Source: Mogibacterium sp. (GTDB lineage Bacteria > Bacillota > Clostridia > Peptostreptococcales > Anaerovoracaceae). Taken from it: a stretch of 11,254 nt of DNA. Location of the stretch: NCBI GenBank assembly GCA_017434685.1, contig JAFREV010000048.1, forward strand, positions 1-11,254, read 5' to 3'. Positions 1 through 6,139 of the stretch are shown piece after piece. Position 1 is the first letter of the stretch. Each line of letters starts with the position of its first letter. Under the pieces are notes generated by a model. That model saw only the letters and a program-made list of their open reading frames with translations. It was not told the DNA's origin and did no database searches. The position numbers and the translations under genes are program-made.

Positions 1-58
1 AGAGCAGTCGCGCACGAGCCGTTGACGAAGCGTAACGAATGCACTAAGCTAAAGTCTG
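1..58 (+). other. Tail of an upstream transcription unit, no identifiable gene
   Basis: These bases precede a strong terminator, so they are probably the 3' end of an upstream gene or transcript. Frame 3 gives a short possible C-terminus ending at a TAA at 33-35, and frame 2 ends at a TGA at 23-25. Neither is long enough to identify. GAGCAGTCG at 2-10 recurs at 1140-1148 just after fba, which may be a shared intergenic element or chance. Confidence 0.3.
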
Positions 59-86
59 AAAAGAGGCCGCATACGCGGCCTCTTTT
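59..86 (+). terminator. Rho-independent terminator of the upstream unit
   Basis: A perfect 12-bp stem (59-70 pairs with 75-86) encloses an ATAC tetraloop. The core is the GC-rich GAGGCCGC/GCGGCCTC and the 3' arm runs into TTTT followed by AATTGTT. The A-run on the 5' side and T-run on the 3' side make it bidirectional-looking, but the next gene has its own promoter downstream. It insulates fba from upstream transcription. Confidence 0.9.
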
Positions 87-99
87 AATTGTTAACTTG

Positions 100-128
100 T
101 TGAAAAAACAGCGTTTTGCGGGTATAAT
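100..128 (+). promoter_or_regulatory. Sigma-A type promoter of fba
   Basis: The -35 box TTGAAA (100-105; consensus TTGACA, 5/6) and the -10 box TATAAT (123-128, perfect) are separated by exactly 17 bp. Transcription would start near 135, giving a leader of about 30 nt that includes the AGGAGG ribosome binding site at 153-158. It lies directly after the upstream terminator, as expected for the first gene of a new unit. A strong constitutive promoter fits a glycolytic gene. Confidence 0.88.
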
Positions 129-166
129 CACTATGTATGTAATGACAGAGATAGGAGGTACAACAT

Positions 167-1135
167 ATGGCATTAGTTACAACAACCGAAATGTTCAAAA
201 AAGCTTATGACGGCGGATACGCAATCGGTGCATTCAACGTCAACAATATGGAGATTGTTCAGGGTATCACAGAGGCTGCAGGAGAACTCAAGAGCCCTGT
301 TATCCTTCAGGTATCCAAGGGTGCAAGAGCCTATGCAAATCACACATATCTTGTGAAGATGGTAGAGGCTGCAGTCGCCGAGAATCCTGAAATCCCAATC
401 GCACTTCACCTTGATCACGGTGATTCTTTCGAGCTTTGCAAGAGCTGCATCGACGGAGGCTTCACATCCGTAATGATCGATATGTCTTCCGCTTCATTCG
501 AGGAGAATATCGCAGTAACAAAGCAGGTAGTTGAATATGCTCACGCTCACGGCGTAGTAGTAGAGGCTGAGCTCGGAACACTTGCAGGAGTAGAGGACGA
601 GGTAGTTGTAGAAGCAGGACAGGAAAGCTATACAAAGCCGGAGGAAGTAGAAGAGTTCGTTTCAAGAACAGGCTGCGACTCACTCGCAATCGCAATCGGA
701 ACTTCCCACGGAGCATATAAATTCACACCGGAGCAATGCACAAGAAACGAAGATGGCATCCTCGTACCACCTCCACTGAGATTCGACGTTCTCGAGGAAG
801 TAGTTAAGAGACTGCCTGGATTCCCGATCGTACTTCACGGATCATCATCAGTTCCGCAGGAATTCGTAGCAATGGTCAACCAGTACGGCGGCAACATGCC
901 TGATGCTATCGGTATTCCGGAAGAGCAGCTCAGAAAAGCAGCTCAGTCCGCAGTATGCAAGATCAACATCGACTCGGATATCAGACTTGCTATGACAGCC
1001 AACATCAGAAAGTACATGGCTGAGCATCCTGATCACTTCGATCCGAGACAGTACCTCAAACCTGCACGTCAGGCTGTTAAGGATATGGTTGCCCGCAAGA
1101 TCGTAAACGTTCTCGGAAGCAACGATAAGATCTAA
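167..1135 (+). CDS. fba: Class II fructose-1,6-bisphosphate aldolase
   Basis: This cytoplasmic zinc enzyme reversibly cleaves fructose-1,6-bisphosphate to dihydroxyacetone phosphate and glyceraldehyde-3-phosphate in glycolysis and gluconeogenesis. The 322-residue protein has the class II hallmarks: HLDHGDSFE with catalytic Asp83 and zinc ligand His84, VEAELG with Glu134, GTSHG with His181, VLHGSSS with His224, and the phosphate-binding NIDSDIR at 267-273. The length is normal for the family and the barrel appears complete. The ATG at 167 is 8 nt after AGGAGG and follows a near-perfect promoter, so the start is secure. No Schiff-base lysine (class I) motif is seen. Related class II enzymes act on tagatose bisphosphate, but the extended segment at about 184-210 (FTPEQ through PPPLRF) is typical of long FBA-type enzymes. 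It seems monocistronic, although no clear terminator follows it. Confidence 0.96.
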   Translation: MALVTTTEMFKKAYDGGYAIGAFNVNNMEIVQGITEAAGELKSPVILQVSKGARAYANHTYLVKMVEAAVAENPEIPIALHLDHGDSFELCKSCIDGGFTSVMIDMSSASFEENIAVTKQVVEYAHAHGVVVEAELGTLAGVEDEVVVEAGQESYTKPEEVEEFVSRTGCDSLAIAIGTSHGAYKFTPEQCTRNEDGILVPPPLRFDVLEEVVKRLPGFPIVLHGSSSVPQEFVAMVNQYGGNMPDAIGIPEEQLRKAAQSAVCKINIDSDIRLAMTANIRKYMAEHPDHFDPRQYLKPARQAVKDMVARKIVNVLGSNDKI

Positions 1136-1157
1136 AATTGAGCAGTCGAAGTCGTAA

Positions 1158-1225
1158 CTCTGTGCTGACGCTCGCGCTCAAGCTTCGACCCAGCGTCCCT
1201 AAGCTCTGTCTTCGCTGACGCTCGC
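1158..1225 (+). repeat. Imperfect direct repeat containing GCTGACGCTCGC
   Basis: Two copies of the 12-mer GCTGACGCTCGC start exactly 50 bp apart (1164-1175 and 1214-1225). Each is preceded by CTCTGT (1158-1163 and 1204-1209), immediately in the first copy and after CTTC in the second. The repeat is noncoding. It may be a degenerate member of a dispersed intergenic repeat family or part of a structured RNA; two copies cannot settle which. Confidence 0.7.
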
Positions 1226-1284
1226 CACTCGCTAAGGGCCGGGGCCTCAGATTGCACCGCAGAGTTCAACTTCACCTGCTCTAC

Positions 1285-1290
1285 AAGGAG
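1285..1290 (+). promoter_or_regulatory. Ribosome binding site that fixes the TTG start at 1297
   Basis: AAGGAG at 1285-1290 sits 6 nt before TTG at 1297. The open frame extends upstream to a TTG at 1252, but that codon has no Shine-Dalgarno sequence, and the extra 15 residues precede the usual ABC ATPase N-terminus (xxIELRKVSKYY). The start is therefore placed at 1297. Confidence 0.8.
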
Positions 1291-1296
1291 TTTAAA

Positions 1297-3675
1297 TTGG
1301 CACACACTATTGAGTTAAGGAAGGTCTCGAAATATTATGCCGGCGAAGATACCGTCAGCATGGGATTTTCCAGAATAGATTTAAATCTCGACATAGGCGA
1401 GTTTGTTGCAATAACAGGTGAGAGTGGATCCGGTAAATCCACTCTCCTTAACGTTATCAGCGGACTCGATACCTATGAAGAGGGAGAAATGTTCGTATGC
1501 GGTGAAGATACCACCGCGTACGGAACCGAAGAATACGAGAATTACCGTAAGACCTACATAGGCAACATATTCCAGGACTTCAACCTCATCAACAGCTACA
1601 GCGTCTATCAGAATATAGAGGCTGTAATGTTGCTTTCGGGCAAAAAGAAGAGAGAGTGCAAGGAAAGAATCCTGGAACTTATTGATTTGGTCGGACTTTC
1701 GGAGTACAGGAGGACCAAGGTGTCCCGCCTATCCGGAGGACAGAAACAGAGAGTTGCCATCGCAAGAGCCCTGGCCAAGGACGCACCTATCATCGTAGCG
1801 GACGAGCCTACGGGTAACCTCGACAGTGCATCTGCCGAGAGCGTTATGGAAACTCTGAGCAAGATATCCGACGATAAACTCGTAATAATCGTAACGCATA
1901 ACTATGAGCAGGCGGAGCCGTATGTGACCCGCAAGCTCACTATGCACGACGGTAAAATAATAGAAGATAAAAAGATAAGAGTTACCGCCGCAGACACGGA
2001 CGAACTCGGTTATGACGAACTGCCGACGACTCTTGTAATGGGAGAGGAAGGCGAAAGAGAAGGCAGGACTGCCAGATCCGAATCAGGCAGAAAAGGCAAC
2101 AGAATCGTAAGGACGGAAACTCAAACTCCGAGGAAGATGAGAAAGACTTCAGAACTCAGACTCGGACTTAGGAACACATTCAACTTGCCTGCCAAATTCA
2201 TATTGCTGTTCATAGTTTACTTCTTCGTATCGACTGCGGTGCTGAGCCAGTATGCCACGACCATCAACAGTCTGCACGAAGGAGAACTTCTCGGTACCAA
2301 TCCGTACTTCATGAATTCCAGTTCGGACAGGATTATCGTTAAGAAAAAGGACGAAAGCAAATTTACCGAAGAAGATTTCAATAAGATAATGAGCATTCCG
2401 AATATAAGAGAGATAGTAAAGAACGACCTCGCAGTTGATACGGGTGTCAGTTTTACGCTCTCTGAAATATATATAGAAGGCCCTGTTATGCCGATTGACC
2501 AGATAAAGGAATCGGATATAACATACGGTCATATGCCGACTGATGATTATGAGATTGTAATCAAAACTGATTCTGCAAGCGACATTATGATGACCATCTC
2601 CGATGACGGAAGTGAATTCATCGACAAGAAAGTAATGCTGCAGGATATGACCCAGATGCAGACCTACGAATTTGATAAGGACATTAAGGTCGCAGGTATA
2701 GTCGTGGATGATGAGGCCGTTGAAAGCGATGACGAATTCTCTATGTACGGCTATTCAACCATCTATGCGGGAGATGAAGTGTGTAACGACCTTCTCATTT
2801 CTATGATGGCCAACACATCAAAGACAGAAATGAACTTTGCCGGCACCAAGGTGGAGGGAGAGTACGAAAGATCAGTTTATTCATCCTCCAGGGTACCTAA
2901 GGGAAAGGCTTACATATTCGAGGATCAGTCTTTCTACTATAAAGATCAGAAAGCCAAGGATAAGGATGTCAGCCTCAAGGTCAGCAACAGATTCTTTGAG
3001 GACAGTCAGACATTTAAGATTGCAGATGTTATAACAGATAAGAACTTCAAATCATTGCTGGGCATTGAAAATGAAGAGTTCGATATGTTCTACAACTGCA
3101 TATTCATCAATGATAAAGATTTCAAGAACCTTTTCGATAAAGGCTTCTTCCAGATAAGTGCATATATGGAGAACGAAACGGACTCGGAAGAGACGCTTAA
3201 GGCCCTGAACGGAATGGGATATACGACCCTTGCCATTAAGGACTCCCTGACCGATATGACAGGCGGATTCAATGTTGTAATCCAACTGATGACATACGGC
3301 AGGCTGCTTGTCGAATTCGTCATCCTGTTCTTCATAGCATATGCGGTAATAAGACTCATTATGAGATCGAGAAACTCGTACTATTCGACCCTCAGAATAC
3401 TCGGTGCCACCAAGGCAAACACCGACAATATTCTGCGTGTTGAACTCATTCTTATGATGATTATCGCCTACGCCGTGGACATGGTATTTGTAGTCCTCGT
3501 AAAGAAAGGGATAATAAACATCAAAGCAATAACCAAGCTGCTTTATTTCCTGACCCCGCTTGACTACGTAATGCTGGCACTCGGACTGCTTGCAATGTCC
3601 CTGCTTATAGCCAACAGGTACTCCAAGAGCATCTTCACCAGGAGTGCTATGAAGGCGTTCAGAGAGGGGGCGTAA
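1297..3675 (+). CDS. MacB-type ABC transporter, fused ATPase and FtsX-like permease (first of pair)
   Basis: This is a 792-residue membrane protein built like MacB: an ATPase, then one membrane helix, a large extracytoplasmic domain and three more helices. The ATPase spans about 1-225 with Walker A GESGSGKST (41-49), Q-loop Gln93, signature LSGGQ (145-149), Walker B IIVADE (165-170) and switch His201, all intact. A charged, Arg-rich linker (about 240-290) leads to helix 1 (about 300-319). The external domain is about 320-668, and helices 2-4 lie near 669-690, 711-735 and 755-772. The segment STLRILGATKA after helix 2 is typical of FtsX-family permeases. Such proteins act as dimers that use ATP hydrolysis to move or extract lipids, lipoproteins or peptides by mechanotransmission. 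Substrate is unknown here. The next gene, 3 nt downstream, encodes a similar protein, so the two probably form a heterodimer. A TTG start is used. Confidence 0.9.
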   Translation: MAHTIELRKVSKYYAGEDTVSMGFSRIDLNLDIGEFVAITGESGSGKSTLLNVISGLDTYEEGEMFVCGEDTTAYGTEEYENYRKTYIGNIFQDFNLINSYSVYQNIEAVMLLSGKKKRECKERILELIDLVGLSEYRRTKVSRLSGGQKQRVAIARALAKDAPIIVADEPTGNLDSASAESVMETLSKISDDKLVIIVTHNYEQAEPYVTRKLTMHDGKIIEDKKIRVTAADTDELGYDELPTTLVMGEEGEREGRTARSESGRKGNRIVRTETQTPRKMRKTSELRLGLRNTFNLPAKFILLFIVYFFVSTAVLSQYATTINSLHEGELLGTNPYFMNSSSDRIIVKKKDESKFTEEDFNKIMSIPNIREIVKNDLAVDTGVSFTLSEIYIEGPVMPIDQIKESDITYGHMPTDDYEIVIKTDSASDIMMTISDDGSEFIDKKVMLQDMTQMQTYEFDKDIKVAGIVVDDEAVESDDEFSMYGYSTIYAGDEVCNDLLISMMANTSKTEMNFAGTKVEGEYERSVYSSSRVPKGKAYIFEDQSFYYKDQKAKDKDVSLKVSNRFFEDSQTFKIADVITDKNFKSLLGIENEEFDMFYNCIFINDKDFKNLFDKGFFQISAYMENETDSEETLKALNGMGYTTLAIKDSLTDMTGGFNVVIQLMTYGRLLVEFVILFFIAYAVIRLIMRSRNSYYSTLRILGATKANTDNILRVELILMMIIAYAVDMVFVVLVKKGIINIKAITKLLYFLTPLDYVMLALGLLAMSLLIANRYSKSIFTRSAMKAFREGA

Positions 3676-3678
3676 GGC

Positions 3679-6129
3679 ATGATTACACTGGATAGAGTTA
3701 ATAAATATTACAATAAAGGCAAAGCCAATCAGATTCATGTAATCGACAACACCTCCATGACGCTTCCGGATCGCGGCATAGTCTGTCTGCTTGGACCTTC
3801 GGGCTGCGGCAAGACCACGCTTTTGAATGCGATAGGCGGACTCGACAGCGTCAACTCAGGTAAGATCAGAATCGACAACCAGCTGATCACAAGGTTTTCG
3901 AGCAACAGGATAGATACGATACGTAATGCCAGAATCGGTTATATCTTCCAGAACTTCAATCTTTTGGATGACCGCACGGTATTCGAAAACGTAGCTATCG
4001 CTCTTCGTATGATCGGCATCAAGGATAACAAGATCATCAGCAACAGAGTCAGATACTGCCTCGAAAAGGTGGGAATCGACCAGTACAGAAACCGCCTGTG
4101 CAGTGCTCTTTCGGGAGGACAGAGACAGAGGGTAGCCATAGCGAGAGCTATAGTTAAGAACCCGCGTATCATAATTGCGGACGAGCCTACGGGTAACCTC
4201 GACAGCGCCAACACTCTCGAGATCATGAACATCATCAAGACGATTTCGAAGGAAAGGCTTGTCATACTCGTTACTCACGAAAGGCATATAGCCGAATTCT
4301 ACTCAGATCATGTTGCTGAGATGAAGGACGGCAAGATTGTAAAAGCGTACAACAACGATTCATCGAGGTATCTCGATTATCAGCTCGAAAATAAAATCTA
4401 CCTCAAGGATATGCCTGTTAAAACGGACTTCAAGGATGAAGACCTGTCCGTTAAGGTATACAGCGATGAGGAGAGAGAAACCGACATCAAACTCGTCATC
4501 AGAGGAAACAACCTCTACATCGATACCGGAGGCGCGTTCAATATCGTGGATGAAACCTCCAATATCGAGATGATCGACGAGCACTATACCGCGATGGATG
4601 AGACCTATTTCGAAGAAGACAGCTTCGATTACGGTGCATATTTGCCTGCCAAGTACAAGGCCAGATATACATCCATTTACAAACTCAGCAATATGCTGAG
4701 CAGCGGTTGGCGTACGGTCAGCAATTTCAAAAAGGTCAAGAAATTCCTGATGGCAGGATTTGTGTTTGCTGCCATGTTCACTTTCCTTGCGGTAAGTAAT
4801 GTTCTCGGAATCCTCGATGTAAAACCGATGGATTACAGGACGACCAGCGGTAATTACGTCACGATCTCAAATCCGGAGAAGAACAAGGGACTGTTAGATG
4901 TTGTAAACGGACTTGAATCGGTCGAATATGTGGTTCCGGGAGATACCAAGAAAGGAATATCCCTGCCTCTTGATGACTATCTCCAGACGACATCGGCGGT
5001 TGAAGAACTCTCGTTATCCCTTGCGGAGACGAAGGTTATCAAGAACGAGCAGCTCATTTACGGAAGTATGCCGAACAATGAGCACGAGGTATTGCTGGAT
5101 AAAGCCGTAATAGACGACTTCCTCAAAACCGGCCTCGGAAAGGCCGTCGGACTCGACTCCATGCAGAAGTTCCTCGGACGTAAACTCAAGGTTCCGAATC
5201 TTGAGGACTACATCATATGCGGAATCACAGATACAGAATCTCCATCACTTTATGTAGATGAGAGCCAGATGATGTATCTTGTTACAAACGCAAACTCTCC
5301 GGACGATGAGTTCGCCTACATGGGAGAAGAAGGCGAGGAAGAGGACATCATAAAGTCCGGAAAAGTTAAGGATATAGACCTTGCAACCAATAAGATCAAG
5401 ATCAAAAAAGGCAACAAGCCAAAATCCGTTTATGAGACAATCATAAGTGCGGACCATGAAGAGGAGATTGCAATAGGCAAGACGCTTAACACCAAGGTCG
5501 CAGGGCGTAAACTCAAGGTTGTCGGATATTACACATCGGACAGTGCGGATGACGACACATATTATGTACATCACGACACCATCAACAACGACTATATAAT
5601 GAAGCAAAAGAGTTTCACCGCATATGCGGTGAATCCTCGCCAGCTTAAATCCATACTCGATCAGGAGAAACTCTCGTCGAAGATTAATGACACCAGGGAT
5701 AAGAGCGCGTTCATCCATCAGAGGAAGGACCAGCTCACATCGGCCCTGCTTGTTGCGGGCATCATCATGCTGATATCTCTGGTAGAGATGTTCCTGATGC
5801 TGAGATCATCCTTCCTGTCAAGGATAAAAGAAGTCGGTACGTTAAGGGCTATTGGACTGAAGAAAAAAGACATTTACAGGATGTTCACAGGTGAGATTCT
5901 CGTAATTACGATACTCACGGCCATCCCGGGCATTCTCATCATGTACTATGTGCTCACGCAGATAGTAAAGATTACGGAATACATCGAGGGGCTCTATATG
6001 ATCAATCCTGTAGTGGCGGGCATATCGCTTGCCATAGTGGTTGTGTTCAATCTGGTAGCAGGTCTCATTCCGGTATATGTGACCATGAGAAAGACACCTG
6101 CACAGATACTGGCACGTACGGATATTTAA
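3679..6129 (+). CDS. MacB-type ABC transporter, fused ATPase and FtsX-like permease (second of pair)
   Basis: This 816-residue protein has the same architecture as its upstream neighbour. ATPase motifs are Walker A GPSGCGKTT (39-47), Gln91, LSGGQ (144-148), Walker B IIIADE (164-169) and His200, all intact. Membrane helices are near 352-372, 688-708, 738-758 and 777-797, with an extracytoplasmic domain at about 373-687. The FtsX-like loop IKEVGTLRAIGLKKKDI (about 716-732) is well preserved, as is the terminal RKTPAQILA. Between the ATPase and helix 1 lies a cytoplasmic insert of about 125 residues (225-350), including a short beta-like stretch at about 269-300 and an acidic patch. Its role is unknown. 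The ATG is 3 nt after the upstream stop and 8 nt after a GAGAGGGGG ribosome binding site, implying coupled translation and a heteromeric transporter. Both ATPase sites look competent. The substrate cannot be read from sequence. Confidence 0.9.
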   Translation: MITLDRVNKYYNKGKANQIHVIDNTSMTLPDRGIVCLLGPSGCGKTTLLNAIGGLDSVNSGKIRIDNQLITRFSSNRIDTIRNARIGYIFQNFNLLDDRTVFENVAIALRMIGIKDNKIISNRVRYCLEKVGIDQYRNRLCSALSGGQRQRVAIARAIVKNPRIIIADEPTGNLDSANTLEIMNIIKTISKERLVILVTHERHIAEFYSDHVAEMKDGKIVKAYNNDSSRYLDYQLENKIYLKDMPVKTDFKDEDLSVKVYSDEERETDIKLVIRGNNLYIDTGGAFNIVDETSNIEMIDEHYTAMDETYFEEDSFDYGAYLPAKYKARYTSIYKLSNMLSSGWRTVSNFKKVKKFLMAGFVFAAMFTFLAVSNVLGILDVKPMDYRTTSGNYVTISNPEKNKGLLDVVNGLESVEYVVPGDTKKGISLPLDDYLQTTSAVEELSLSLAETKVIKNEQLIYGSMPNNEHEVLLDKAVIDDFLKTGLGKAVGLDSMQKFLGRKLKVPNLEDYIICGITDTESPSLYVDESQMMYLVTNANSPDDEFAYMGEEGEEEDIIKSGKVKDIDLATNKIKIKKGNKPKSVYETIISADHEEEIAIGKTLNTKVAGRKLKVVGYYTSDSADDDTYYVHHDTINNDYIMKQKSFTAYAVNPRQLKSILDQEKLSSKINDTRDKSAFIHQRKDQLTSALLVAGIIMLISLVEMFLMLRSSFLSRIKEVGTLRAIGLKKKDIYRMFTGEILVITILTAIPGILIMYYVLTQIVKITEYIEGLYMINPVVAGISLAIVVVFNLVAGLIPVYVTMRKTPAQILARTDI

Positions 6130-6139
6130 GAGGAATGAT

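Larger units (their letters stand above)
1136..1296. other. Gene-free intergenic region with duplicated element and alternative hairpins
   Basis: No gene is seen in this 161-bp gap between fba and the transporter operon. It carries CTCTGT followed by GCTGACGCTCGC twice (1158-1175 and 1204-1225, the second copy with a 4-nt insertion). Between them, AGCGTC (1192-1197) can pair with GACGCT on either side (1167-1172 or 1217-1222), each with a 19-nt loop. Longer-range inverted repeats are GTCGAAG/CTTCGAC (1145-1151 with 1183-1189) and AACTCTG/CAGAGTT (1156-1162 with 1260-1266). No T-run terminator and no convincing promoter is visible, so whether the operon has its own promoter or receives read-through from fba is open. 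Confidence 0.6.

Noticed and set aside
22..210. Small open frame of 62 codons across the terminator and fba promoter
   Set aside because: It reads through the terminator hairpin, promoter and fba start, lacks a ribosome binding site and resembles no protein.
1110..1138. Possible promoter with -10 TAAAAT overlapping the fba stop
   Set aside because: The matching -35 (TTCTCG) is poor, so there is only half a promoter.
1235..1248. GGGCCGGGGCC motif as a terminator stem
   Set aside because: The arms do not pair cleanly beyond a few bases and no T-run follows.
1252..1296. Upstream TTG start at 1252 for the first transporter gene
   Set aside because: It has no ribosome binding site and adds 15 residues before the normal ATPase N-terminus; TTG 1297 has AAGGAG at good spacing.
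3052..3738. Antisense open frame (228 codons) across the transporter gene junction
   Set aside because: It is opposite two well-supported genes, has no recognisable motif, and is explained by codon bias on the other strand.
1297..6129. BceAB-type peptide resistance module
   Set aside because: Bce systems use a separate ATPase and a ten-helix permease with an adjacent two-component system; here each protein is a fused ATPase with four helices and no histidine kinase is present.
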